NCBI GenBank assembly: GCA_002435865.1
Contig: DIWV01000007.1
Location: 544,609-608,608, forward strand
Source of the DNA: Cloacimonetes bacterium UBA6097
GTDB lineage: Bacteria > Cloacimonadota > Cloacimonadia > Cloacimonadales > Cloacimonadaceae
DNA length: 64,000 nucleotides
Direction of reading: 5' to 3'
The notes under the pieces are model-generated. The model did no database searches. It was given only the letters and a program-made list of their open reading frames with translations, and was not told the DNA's origin. Below, one piece after another: positions 9,101 through 15,843 of the stretch; within the stretch, counting starts at the first letter, position 1; every line of letters begins with the position of its first letter. A program made the position numbers and the translations under genes.

Positions 9101-10223
9101 TGGGCGGATTGTTTGAGCAAGCGACAGATGCTCTTGAAAGCCAGCTTTCGGCATGCATGCCTTGTTCATATTCCAGGGTACGGACAATCTGTGTATTTAG
9201 CTCTGCAACAGTTTCAGCAGAGAATCTTCCCACAAAAATATCTGGATAATTGTCATCACCTTCCAGCATGGCGTAGTAAGGGTCACGGGGACCGTAACTA
9301 TTGCTGTCACCTGCAATCAGACTCGAGACCTGCTCAAAATCGCCCACTAATTGTACAAAGGTCAGGGTAGAATCTGTATCATACAGGTTTTGGATGAAGG
9401 ATTTGATTTCCTCATGGGATTCTCCTATTGAAGAAACCGCATAGATTTGGGTGGGGATGCCTTTTTGCCTTTTCCAGTTAACATAGGGAATCATCTGGTT
9501 CATAAAGCTTCCATAACATATAACAGCCATGGAACCGACTTCTCCAATGTCTTCATACCGGGCATCAAAATTCAGGAAAAGATATTTGTAGTTGTCTATA
9601 AAGTAAGGATTTAATTTGCTTGTGGTCTTAAGTTTAGGATTTGCTCCTGTTTGACCTGTTTTGGTCAGGATTATTTTCATCTCTGTTGATGTAAATATGC
9701 TGTCTTTCTTTACCCTGAATGGTGAAATATAAAGAGTTATACCCCTGATATCCCTGTAAATGTAAGGCTTACCCAAGGATATCTTGGGATTGTTTTTATC
9801 CGGAATTTGCAGGTCAACAGCTTTGTGCTGTATCTCTGTTTCTTCAGTGATTTCCGCAGTATAATCTGCCATATCATCAATGGCAAGGTTGATTGCCAGA
9901 ACAGGTGTGCCGGACTCTTCCATCCGGTATTTTTGCCATGATTTGTTTAATCGGATATTTCCGGAATCATCCCATGTATACTCTCCCGCCTGGAAATAAA
10001 TCTCGATTTCATCATTACCAATCCGGGAACAGAGCAATTCCGGCTTTTCTCCTTTGAAATATACAGTGTTGGTAAATGCAGTATTACAAATTGTGATAAG
10101 CAAAACCGGTATAAAAAGTCTCAGAAAGTTGATATGGAAAAGGGGAGAAGTCCTATGACCGGATAGAACCTTACAATCGGTTTTGTCATTTCGAGCAACG
10201 CCGGAAACGAATCTGTAATTCAT
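6150..10223 (-). CDS. C25 (gingipain-like) secreted peptidase with sorting domain; catalytic His replaced by Glu
   Basis: A 1357-residue exported protein. The hydrophobic signal core is at about residues 33-52, after an unusually long start region whose first codons overlap a dispersed-repeat-like sequence (about 10183-10215). A C25 caspase-fold domain lies at about 200-570. The C-terminal 90 residues (from about 1267, 'RIYPNPFSRFTTIDYYL') are a FlgD-like Ig sorting domain of the type IX secretion kind. The 'xACxxGxF' cysteine is C465 in 'CVSCYVGQF'. The partner histidine, normally in 'GHG', is E432 in 'YTGEGYETYW'. The spacing of 33 equals that of His211 and Cys244 in gingipain R. The middle region looks like beta-sandwich modules. 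Surface location is likely; activity is doubtful. Confidence 0.85.
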   Translation of the reverse strand: MNYRFVSGVARNDKTDCKVLSGHRTSPLFHINFLRLFIPVLLITICNTAFTNTVYFKGEKPELLCSRIGNDEIEIYFQAGEYTWDDSGNIRLNKSWQKYRMEESGTPVLAINLAIDDMADYTAEITEETEIQHKAVDLQIPDKNNPKISLGKPYIYRDIRGITLYISPFRVKKDSIFTSTEMKIILTKTGQTGANPKLKTTSKLNPYFIDNYKYLFLNFDARYEDIGEVGSMAVICYGSFMNQMIPYVNWKRQKGIPTQIYAVSSIGESHEEIKSFIQNLYDTDSTLTFVQLVGDFEQVSSLIAGDSNSYGPRDPYYAMLEGDDNYPDIFVGRFSAETVAELNTQIVRTLEYEQGMHAESWLSRASVACSNNPPITGDDDEHNWDHLRNIRTKLLNYTYSEVDSVFANWGADTQDLANSINAGKSLLIYTGEGYETYWLAPEFDIEDVENLTNDNMLPFIQCVSCYVGQFEGMTCLSEAFMRAENPLTNEPTGAIGVYASAPTQTVAEPMRSQDHFIDLLVNGTKNTMGGLCYNGSCNMIDVYGDIGEYLMLGWNLFGDASLVLRTALPDSLVVTVNSIIVPGTTSLTVQTSKQDVLVCLTRNNIIIASGFTDSNGAVSLQWTKPTVTGETYKLTCTGFNCNVFEKTILCYAAGEAYLTIPDYTFFDNEDGIINSGEDIDLRARVYNSSLVPAEDVYVKMVCSDSLLVITKHTDNLGTINSYESDYAHLEFSISKYCPDYRLIQYDIITHFGADSLVFPCQIMVKSPRPEIISVKTLPEFNWLNPGDGAVIQYEIRNNGSAKLKETVCHLVSNNSCVQILQPEKNISTISPDSTYVLSFSIRIKDDTETNTLFCLDMFAESICVPDILYSENHMVIPAGEMMESFESGMEERFSWMFPLGNQWEISDKSYEGRQSLKTPCLAVNQTSTAELSFDLQEPKMIIFHYKTDIVNSGSCLKFYINSELQDSWSGISDWQEVSFNLSQGFNTLSWRFESSASNLSNEDCAWLDAVRFPAGTVFSDAILEPDIPAIEITVHPDQIIHTPIFLSSTDGKYIEYTAVIRNVNDKKRDNGSTYLVSNRNDFVPGDYDRYILTYYNTRQDRLTKQIRIQIPEGIVVTSASNFSMSGQSPLTLISSIGSEKTIIWSKLNGTEADSLRCVLTLLSDISLDEIELDFEIITIDSEYHYFYENSMLIFSGNTESPDYLKLSPISGSLIESETTRLTISCKQEQLPQDASDYVLDIYYNGINALSIPITITYDPTPGIDTSKPTIRIYPNPFSRFTTIDYYLPEEGKPDITIYNIKGQKVFSFPNLPKYAGNNKLVWDLKLNNNQNLPSGVYLIKLKTNTGKEKMKKCLLFK

Positions 10224-10269
10224 ATTATCCTACCTTACAAGGATACTTTTCCTGATAAAAAGTGCTAAA

Positions 10270-11190
10270 CTAGTCTATCTTCAGGATTTTCTTTATTAGA
10301 CATGTCTTTCCTGCTATTGCTCTTAGGAAGTATACACCGGGTGATAAAGTGTGAGATTCTGAATCTCTGCCATCCCATGTCAGCGTTATCGGAGAAGTTG
10401 CATTCCAGGTGCGGATGTGTTGTCCCTTGATGTTATGCAAGCTAATCGTAACTGATTGCTTTTGGCTGCTTTCCAGTTTTATGTTAATATTGTTGCTGAA
10501 GGGATTGGGATAACAAGTCACGTTTAGGGGAATCGGGGAAGGCAAATATTCATCGTCGTTCGGAACAATGCCATAAGTCACGCCATTTATAATACATCCG
10601 TCCAGATAAATTCCCCCGAAATCAAATCCATGGGATAAAGGACCGAACACTTCTGCCCACAAAGATACATTGCTTGCACATAAACTATAGTAAACAACCA
10701 TGACAGTCTGTCCAAATACGTTTGCCAATCCATAAGGCTGACAGGTGACTTCCCACCAATACCAATACGGCAGGAATGTAGCTCCGGGAGTAAATACCCA
10801 AAACAGGGTGTCTGCATAGGGAGGATTTAGATAGTAAAAGTCTCCATAGGACATCAGGCTGTCTCCCCGGTTGCATTCCCAAAAATGTTCAAATGTGTAC
10901 ATACTTGTTACATAATAGTGCATAACATTATTTATCAGGCTGTCAGCAGTTACCTGGCGGTCACAAAATGAGTAGATAGGATGATCTTCTACCAAATCTG
11001 AATACCAGCCGCTGTAGTACCATTTGTTTCCAACCTGGAGGGGATTATAGGTATATCTGCCGGGATTGTTTGCCTTGTTTTGATAATATTGCTGTACTTC
11101 CTGCTGTGTAGGTTCCCGGAAGTAATCAGAGATGCTTACTGCCTGCAAAGCAGTACTGAGAATAAGGATAAGCATGATTAAGGCACGCAT
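10270..11190 (-). CDS. Secreted protein with C-terminal sorting domain, function unknown
   Basis: A 306-residue exported protein of unknown role. A signal peptide covers residues 1-17 ('RALIMLILILSTALQAVS'). The body (about 40-215) is rich in Tyr, Trp and Phe and opens with 'YNPLQVGNKWYYSG', a start common in uncharacterised secreted proteins of this type. A FlgD-like sorting domain occupies about 222-306 ('TCYPNPFSNNINIKL' ... 'GVYFLRAIAGKTCLIKKIL'). GGGAGG stands 6 nt before the ATG. It lies 46 nt upstream of the C25 gene on the same strand, so the two may be co-transcribed and exported together. I do not recognise a catalytic motif. Confidence 0.85.
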   Translation of the reverse strand: MRALIMLILILSTALQAVSISDYFREPTQQEVQQYYQNKANNPGRYTYNPLQVGNKWYYSGWYSDLVEDHPIYSFCDRQVTADSLINNVMHYYVTSMYTFEHFWECNRGDSLMSYGDFYYLNPPYADTLFWVFTPGATFLPYWYWWEVTCQPYGLANVFGQTVMVVYYSLCASNVSLWAEVFGPLSHGFDFGGIYLDGCIINGVTYGIVPNDDEYLPSPIPLNVTCYPNPFSNNINIKLESSQKQSVTISLHNIKGQHIRTWNATSPITLTWDGRDSESHTLSPGVYFLRAIAGKTCLIKKILKID

Positions 11191-11402
11191 AATTCCCTCC
11201 CATTTATAAATGGACTTCTCTCAATGAAATTATACATTACATATTCTATGCGATAAACTTTCTGTCAATAATAAAGAAACGTCGGGATTATAGACATCAT
11301 TATATCCATATTGCAGGATATTTCACGGTCTTTTCCATAATGCTTCCCTCCCTTAATTATTACTTTCTCTTTGCTTATTCACTTCAATACATCAAATATA
11401 TA

Positions 11403-11493
11403 TTGACAGCATATCATCAGTATATTATCTGTATCTTAGCATACAGATGATATACAGAAAGTATACAGATGATATACTGATGATATACTGAAG
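11403..11493 (+). repeat. 11-nt fold-back array, locus A
   Basis: Five direct 11-nt units run from 11439 to 11493: GCATACAGATG, ATATACAGAAA, GTATACAGATG, ATATACTGATG, ATATACTGAAG. They are preceded by three inverted units in the same phase at 11403-11435 (TTGACAGCATA, TCATCAGTATA, TTATCTGTATC) and a short spacer. The axis forms a 15-bp stem with one G-T pair and a 6-nt loop (CTTAGC, about 11435-11440). The first inverted unit contains a TTGACA that could act as a -35 box. The array ends 43 nt before the hypothetical gene at 11537. The unit length and layout match loci B and C, and the 11-nt period recurs at all seven loci in the window. Confidence 0.85.
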
Positions 11494-11536
11494 TTATTAA
11501 GAATAAACTGAGTAACAAAAAAGGAAGGAGAAAGAA

Positions 11537-11980
11537 ATGAAAGTCAAAACAGATTTCGGTGTACAAGGCATGAGGGGTAAAATGGGAAAACTGATATTTT
11601 ATAAGTTACCTAATAGCGATGTTACCATTACGAGGAGCATGCCGGTGCATTTTACGGAAGCCGCCCAGCACAATGATTACAGGTTGATTGCCCAAAACCT
11701 GAGGGATATCCAACCTTCTGTTGCATTCAAGAATGACTTTAAGGTCTATACCTCACTTTACAAAGACCTGCCCGATGCCAAAAAAAGCGTCTCAGGATGG
11801 TATAATCTCTATATTTCCATGCTCTGGACTATGCAGAAAGCGGGTATGGTTGACCTCAAAACCCTTACACGACAGCAGATTTATGATGATAACCTGCCTT
11901 GCAAAAGCGTCAAGTCCGCCGTCCAGGCAGGTCTGCTACCTGCAGTCCTGAATTACCAGTTGCTTGATAATGGGATTTAG
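11537..11980 (+). CDS. Conserved-looking hypothetical protein, 147 residues
   Basis: I do not recognise this family. It is a soluble basic protein without signal peptide or membrane segment, opening with 'MKVKTDFGVQGMRGKMGKLIF', then a helical middle ('KNDFKVYTSLYKDLPDAKKSVSGWYNLYISML') and a C-terminal segment 'RQQIYDDNLPCKSVKSAVQAG'. AAGGAGA lies 5-6 nt before the ATG. The C-terminal segment recurs as a broken copy at 12961-13065, so it belongs to a family with at least two copies here, separated by a transposase and REP repeats. Array A stands right in front of the gene and a REP copy begins 4 nt after its stop. Confidence 0.7.
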   Translation: MKVKTDFGVQGMRGKMGKLIFYKLPNSDVTITRSMPVHFTEAAQHNDYRLIAQNLRDIQPSVAFKNDFKVYTSLYKDLPDAKKSVSGWYNLYISMLWTMQKAGMVDLKTLTRQQIYDDNLPCKSVKSAVQAGLLPAVLNYQLLDNGI

Positions 11981-11983
11981 GTT

Positions 11984-12068
11984 TAGTCCGTAAGGACGTT
12001 ACTATTTAGCCCAGCACTTTGAGTGCTGGGTATGGAAAAGAGAGAAAATGAGTCCTTTAGGACGACAC
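11984..12068 (+). repeat. REP element, forward copy 1
   Basis: Three hairpins follow in order: AGTCCG-TAA-GGACG, then CCCAGCAC-TTTGA-GTGCTGGG, then AGTCCT-TT-AGGACGACAC. The same three-part order is found at 12328-12413 and 33415-33499, and in reverse at 12095-12184, 12860-12948 and 33586-33671. With the facing reverse copy 26 nt away it forms a BIME-like pair. The family is tied to the Y1 transposase at 12437. Confidence 0.85.
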
Positions 12069-12094
12069 ATTGAAAGGTAATTAATCAATATTTA

Positions 12095-12184
12095 TGTGCC
12101 GTCCTAACGGACTCAATAATGTGTGTGTGATATCATACCCAGCATTCAAAATGCTGGGCTAAGAAATGCCGACCTCCGGTCTAT
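12095..12184 (-). repeat. REP element, reverse copy 2
   Basis: Inverted partner of the copy at 11984-12068. It reads GTGCCGTCC-TAA-CGGACT, then a CCCAGCAT/ATGCTGGG hairpin, then GACC-TCC-GGTC. The outer hairpin has diverged (GACC/GGTC) but keeps its pairing. A stretch of AT-rich sequence with a TTGACA (12266-12271) lies between it and the next REP copy and may hold the transposase promoter. Confidence 0.83.
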
Positions 12185-12327
12185 ATAATCTGATCCAATG
12201 TTTAAGTATTGTCCTAATTTAAATTTGCTTGGCATGAATAAAAAATCATATGAAATATGTATTTCTTGACAAAGAATATATAAAAATAAACTATCTTATA
12301 TATATAAAATCAGCTAAGAAGTTACCT

Positions 12328-12413
12328 AGTCCGTTAGGACGTAATTATTTAGCCCAGCAATTTGATTGCTGGGTATAAAAGGCAAAAAGTTATTGAGTCC
12401 GGCAGGACGACAC
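12328..12413 (+). repeat. REP element, forward copy 3 (flanks the transposase)
   Basis: AGTCCG-TTA-GGACGT, a CCCAGCAA-TTTGA-TTGCTGGG hairpin, then GAGTCCG-GC-AGGACGACAC. It ends 23 nt before the transposase ATG. With the reverse copy at 12860-12948 it brackets the transposase gene, the usual arrangement of a REP-associated transposase in its own BIME. Confidence 0.85.
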
Positions 12414-12436
12414 GAAAAAGATATATGAGGTAAAAA

Positions 12437-12874
12437 ATGCCGCATAGTTTCACACAGATTTTCATACATTATATGTTCGCACCCAAATCACGCTTTCCTT
12501 TACTCACGGTTGAAAAACCTGATCTCATTTTGAACTACATGTCTGGAATCTGTAAAAATTACGATTGCAAATTTTATTGCAGCCACGTCATGCCTGACCA
12601 TATTCATTTATTGTTAAACATTCCCTCAAAACTATCTGTGGCTGAAATAGCCAAAATTCTCAAAGCCAATACCAGCCGTTTTCTCAATACCCATCCCGAA
12701 AGAAAATCCAGGTTTGAATGGCAGGAAGGTTATGGTGCTTTTTCCTGCTCCTATTCAATGATTGATACGGTCAAAACATATATTCAAAACCAGGAAGAAC
12801 ATCATAAAAAACAGAGCTTTGAAGATGAATATCGTAGTTTGATAATAAAACATAATCTCGATGTGCCGTCCTGA
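12437..12874 (+). CDS. REP-associated Y1 (HUH) transposase, IS200-like family
   Basis: A 145-residue Y1 transposase (Transposase_17/RAYT type). The HUH motif is H55-I-H57 in 'MPDHIHLLL' and the catalytic tyrosine is Y115 in 'TYIQNQEEHH', both intact, so the protein could be active on single-stranded REP hairpins. It is bracketed by inverted REP copies at 12328-12413 and 12860-12948. The last codons and the TGA stop (D-V-P-S-stop) lie inside the downstream REP copy, whose GTGCCGTCCTGA supplies them. A neighbouring REP pair (11984-12184) and another near 33.5 kb belong to the same family. ATGAGG lies upstream of the ATG. RAYTs are usually single-copy, domesticated enzymes. Confidence 0.92.
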   Translation: MPHSFTQIFIHYMFAPKSRFPLLTVEKPDLILNYMSGICKNYDCKFYCSHVMPDHIHLLLNIPSKLSVAEIAKILKANTSRFLNTHPERKSRFEWQEGYGAFSCSYSMIDTVKTYIQNQEEHHKKQSFEDEYRSLIIKHNLDVPS

Positions 12875-12948
12875 CGGACTCAATAATGTATATGGCATTA
12901 TTACCCAGCATTAGAAATGCTGGGCTAAATAATGGCGTCCTGCGGACT
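12860..12948 (-). repeat. REP element, reverse copy 4 (contains the transposase stop codon)
   Basis: GTGCCGTCC-TGA-CGGACT, CCCAGCAT-TAGAA-ATGCTGGG, then GCGTCC-TGC-GGACT. The TGA in the first hairpin loop is the stop codon of the transposase. The outer end abuts a fragment homologous to the end of the 11537 gene, with only about 12 nt between them. Confidence 0.85.
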
Positions 12949-12960
12949 GAAAGATTGAAT

Positions 12961-13065
12961 AAGCTGACCTTGCAGCAGATTTATGATAACAATCTGCCCT
13001 GCAAAAGAGTCAGAACCGCCATGGAAGCCGGGTACTTGCCCCAAGTCAAGAAATGTAGCAGTTGA
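12961..13065 (+). pseudogene. 3' fragment of a paralogue of the 11537-11980 gene
   Basis: The frame starting at 12961 reads KLTLQQIYDNNLPCKRVRT and then AMEAGYLPQVKK before a TGA. This matches 'LTRQQIYDDNLPCKSVKSA' and the following residues of the hypothetical protein at 11537. There is no start codon or 5' part, and the homology begins just where the REP copy ends. The simple reading is that a second copy of the gene lost its 5' end when the REP-transposase block arrived, or that the block sits in a tandem duplication. Confidence 0.75.
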
Positions 13066-13119
13066 TTTGAAATGCTTTTAGTATCATCAATAAGCTAATA
13101 CAAGGATATGTGGTAAATA

Positions 13120-13815
13120 ATGAAAAACAAAGCACTAAACAGGTTAATTAAAATGGCAATGGTATTGGTTATCCTGCCAATGATCTTAGCTGGATGTTTT
13201 GCGACCCGAACTTTCTATAGTGCTAAATACAACTCGGATGATGACCGGGTATTTATTTATCGGGACAACACATTAGTTATCCATTGCCTTTTACCAGTTT
13301 ATGAGAAAAATCTTGAATTTATAAGCTATATCGAATCCAAGGGACTATCAGAAATCTACGTTAAAGATCTAGATTTATCAATTGAAGACAGCGATAATAT
13401 AGAGATTATTCCCCAACGAAGCGATCTTACAATTGTTAGCAATGATGGAAATGGAACATACACTTATAAGCTATTATCCAGCGATCTTCCTGATTCCATC
13501 AAAGATATCAAGTGGAGGGGATACTTTGCAAATCATTTTGTCAGTTTCCCACTTGATAAATTCGCATATAGTGATATCCCTGATTCCTGTAAAAATCTTA
13601 AAATCCGGAAAAAATCTATATGGCCTGATGATTACCGTTTTGACCCGGAATCTATGATGTGGAGTAATACATACTATATTGGTTCAGAAAAACATTCAGA
13701 TTTGTCGTTAAAATGTCACGCTGTAATAGTCAGAGACGGAAAAGAACTCATAATAGACCGCAAGATAAAAATCTCTTTTAAAAAACGGGTTGTCTTCATT
13801 CTAAACTATACATAA
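13120..13815 (+). CDS. Lipoprotein of unknown function, 231 residues
   Basis: An exported lipoprotein: after a basic start, a hydrophobic stretch ends in 'PMILAGC', giving a lipid Cys at about residue 26. The rest is soluble, mixed alpha/beta by composition, with charged segments such as 'YNSDDDRVFIYRDNTLV'. No family is recognisable from the sequence. It stands alone between the REP region and the carboxyltransferase cluster, with 154 nt after it before the next gene. The likely location is the periplasmic face of the outer or inner membrane. Confidence 0.75.
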   Translation: MKNKALNRLIKMAMVLVILPMILAGCFATRTFYSAKYNSDDDRVFIYRDNTLVIHCLLPVYEKNLEFISYIESKGLSEIYVKDLDLSIEDSDNIEIIPQRSDLTIVSNDGNGTYTYKLLSSDLPDSIKDIKWRGYFANHFVSFPLDKFAYSDIPDSCKNLKIRKKSIWPDDYRFDPESMMWSNTYYIGSEKHSDLSLKCHAVIVRDGKELIIDRKIKISFKKRVVFILNYT

Positions 13816-13969
13816 TGAAATCAAGTAATGGTTCATTATTAGTATCATGCATGCCAGGTAAATAAAACTTTTTCCCTTGACGATAAGCCAATAATTTTAA
13901 ATAAAGAAACACGAGCATAAATTGGAATAAAGTATTCAGAATTATAGAGTTTAGAGATAAGGAGACACT

Positions 13970-15523
13970 ATGTCCAATACCAAACTGTCGATTGAGAAGC
14001 TGATTGAAAGGGAAAACAAAACCAAATTAATGGGTGGAGAAAAAGCCGTCCAGAAACAGCATAACGGAGGCAAACTGACTGCCCGTGAGAGACTTGACCT
14101 GTTATTTGACCCGAATACTTTCCGGGAAATAGATATGTTTGTGCATCACCGCTGTGATAACTTCGGCATGGAAAAGATTGAAATCCCCAGCGACGGAGTG
14201 GTAACAGGGCACGGTCTGGTCAATGGACGTCCGATATTTGCCTTTGCGCAGGATTTTACAGCGCGGGGCGGAAGTCTGGGAGAAATGCATGCTGCCAAAA
14301 TCTGTAAGGTGATGGATATAGCTCTCAAATCAGGAGTTCCATTGGTCGGTATTAACGATTCAGGCGGAGCACGCATACAGGAAGGAGTTGATGCGCTCAA
14401 AGGTTATGGCGATATCTTTTTCCGTAATTCCAGAGCCAGCGGAGTAATTCCACAGATTGCTTCCATTATGGGACCCTGTGCCGGCGGAGCTGTTTATTCA
14501 CCTGCCATGGCAGACTTTGTCTTTATGGTCAAAAACACCAGTTTTATGTTTATTACAGGTCCCGAAGTCATCAAAGCTGTGACCGGTGAAGAAACCACGC
14601 AGGAAGAGCTTGGCGGTGCCATGGCTCACAATACCAAGAGCGGAAATGCGCACTTTGCCTGTGAAAGCGATGCCGATGCGATTGAGCAAATCAAGACTAT
14701 GCTTTCCTATCTGCCTTCCAATAATATGGAAGAACCGCCTCTGAAAGACACTGATGACGACCCGCACAGGCAATGCCCTGAGCTGGATACCATTATTCCT
14801 GACGACCCCAAATACAGTTATGACATGCGGGACGTGATTCATTCCATAGTTGATGATGGTATCTTCTTTGAACCTCATCACTATTATGCTCAGAACATCA
14901 TTGTAGGTTTTGCCAGATTGAATGGCAGAGTGGTTGGTATAGTAGCAGATCAGCCGCAGATTTTAGCCGGCTGTCTGGATATTGATGCTTCCGATAAAGC
15001 TACCAGATTCATCCGCACCTGTGACGCTTTTAATATTCCGCTTCTGACCCTGGTTGATGTACCGGGGTACCTGCCCGGCACACATCAGGAATGGAACGGT
15101 ATCATCAGACACGGCGCAAAGCTTTTGTGGTGCTACTCTGAAGCCACGGTACCCAAGCTGACAGTTGTCACCAGAAAGGATTACGGCGGAAGCTACATTG
15201 CTATGAGCAGTCGTCACTTAGGAGCTGACATGGTGTTTGCCTGGCCGATGGCGGAAATCGCTGTGATGGGTGCTCAGGGCGCTGCTAATATTATCTTCCG
15301 TAAGGAAATATCCGAGGCTGAGGATAAAGTTGCCAAGCGTGCCGAGATGATTAAAATATACGAAGACGAATTCAATAATCCTTATGCAGCAGCTTCACGT
15401 GGTTATGTGGATGCCATAATCAAACCAAGCGATACACGTGCCAGACTGATAGATGCCTTGGAAATCCTCTGTACCAAGAGTGAAAGCCTGCCGCCCAAGA
15501 AGCATGGCAATATTCCTATGTAG
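13970..15523 (+). CDS. mmdA: Methylmalonyl-CoA carboxyltransferase/decarboxylase alpha subunit (12S-like)
   Basis: A 517-residue acyl-CoA carboxyltransferase of the propionyl-CoA carboxylase beta / MmdA / transcarboxylase 12S family, with N- and C-terminal crotonase-like halves. Family motifs are 'KLTARERLDLLFD' near the start, 'GINDSGGARIQEGVDALKGYG' and 'GPCAGGAVYSPA' (first oxyanion hole), and 'VDVPGYLPGTHQEWNGIIRHGAKLL' with 'MGAQGAANIIF' in the second half. It moves CO2 between methylmalonyl-CoA and biotin. A small subunit and a biotin-carrying OadA-like protein follow, so the set can exchange CO2 between methylmalonyl-CoA and pyruvate/oxaloacetate. No membrane beta subunit gene is nearby, which favours a soluble transcarboxylase over a sodium pump. 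AAGGAG lies 6 nt before the ATG. Confidence 0.9.
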   Translation: MSNTKLSIEKLIERENKTKLMGGEKAVQKQHNGGKLTARERLDLLFDPNTFREIDMFVHHRCDNFGMEKIEIPSDGVVTGHGLVNGRPIFAFAQDFTARGGSLGEMHAAKICKVMDIALKSGVPLVGINDSGGARIQEGVDALKGYGDIFFRNSRASGVIPQIASIMGPCAGGAVYSPAMADFVFMVKNTSFMFITGPEVIKAVTGEETTQEELGGAMAHNTKSGNAHFACESDADAIEQIKTMLSYLPSNNMEEPPLKDTDDDPHRQCPELDTIIPDDPKYSYDMRDVIHSIVDDGIFFEPHHYYAQNIIVGFARLNGRVVGIVADQPQILAGCLDIDASDKATRFIRTCDAFNIPLLTLVDVPGYLPGTHQEWNGIIRHGAKLLWCYSEATVPKLTVVTRKDYGGSYIAMSSRHLGADMVFAWPMAEIAVMGAQGAANIIFRKEISEAEDKVAKRAEMIKIYEDEFNNPYAAASRGYVDAIIKPSDTRARLIDALEILCTKSESLPPKKHGNIPM

Positions 15524-15532
15524 TTGTGTAAC

Positions 15533-15612
15533 ACAGGATGGTATCCTGTTGGAAACCGGTATTGTTAATGCCGGGATTACCAATCCCGCCATCCAACAGA
15601 TTAACAATCTGT
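15533..15612 (+). repeat. Four-hairpin intercistronic element between mmdA and the small subunit gene
   Basis: Four short hairpins, each with a 3-nt loop, stand in a row: ACAGGAT-GGT-ATCCTGT (15533-15549), CCGGTATT-GTT-AATGCCGG with one G-T pair (15556-15574), CGGGATT-ACC-AATCCCG (15572-15588, sharing bases with the previous one) and ACAGATT-AAC-AATCTGT (15596-15612). There is no T-run. The position just 3' of mmdA and the stem regularity suggest a mobile palindromic repeat that now acts as an RNA stability or spacing element within the operon. Confidence 0.7.
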
Positions 15613-15638
15613 GATACAGTTAAATGGAGAAAATTATT

Positions 15639-15827
15639 ATGGAAGATAAAAAGAAACTGGCAGCCATTTCAGCCGTAGTCTCGCTGATGAGCAGTGAGGA
15701 GACATCATCCTTTACGGAAAAGATCCCTCCGCATCAGCCAACGGAATGGACGATTTACGGCAGGCAGCAGACCATGAATTACAGAGACATGTATCAGCGC
15801 AGATTTATAAATAGAAAAAACAGATAA
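15639..15827 (+). CDS. Small accessory subunit of the carboxyltransferase (MmdE / OadG-tail-like)
   Basis: A 62-residue protein. It resembles the small epsilon subunit, and the C-terminal tail of the delta/gamma subunit, of anaerobic biotin-dependent decarboxylases. It opens with an Ala-rich helix 'KKLAAISAVVSLMSSEE' and ends with a Trp/Gly-Arg segment 'WTIYGRQQTMNYRDMYQRR', the pattern seen in those tails. There is no membrane helix, unlike full OadG or MmdD. The start is the ATG at 15639, which has GGAGA 8 nt upstream; an ATG at 15624 has none. It lies 16 nt before the biotin subunit gene and probably helps hold the alpha and biotin subunits together. Family assignment is by motif only. Confidence 0.65.
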   Translation: MEDKKKLAAISAVVSLMSSEETSSFTEKIPPHQPTEWTIYGRQQTMNYRDMYQRRFINRKNR

Positions 15828-15843
15828 AATAAGGAGACAACGC

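Noticed and set aside
8870..9187. Separate gene within the C25 frame
   Set aside because: It is a shadow frame on the same strand inside a continuous 1357-residue coding sequence with clear domains.
11403..11493. CRISPR array
   Set aside because: Repeats are 11 nt and directly adjacent, with no spacers and no cas genes; inverted copies are part of the structure.
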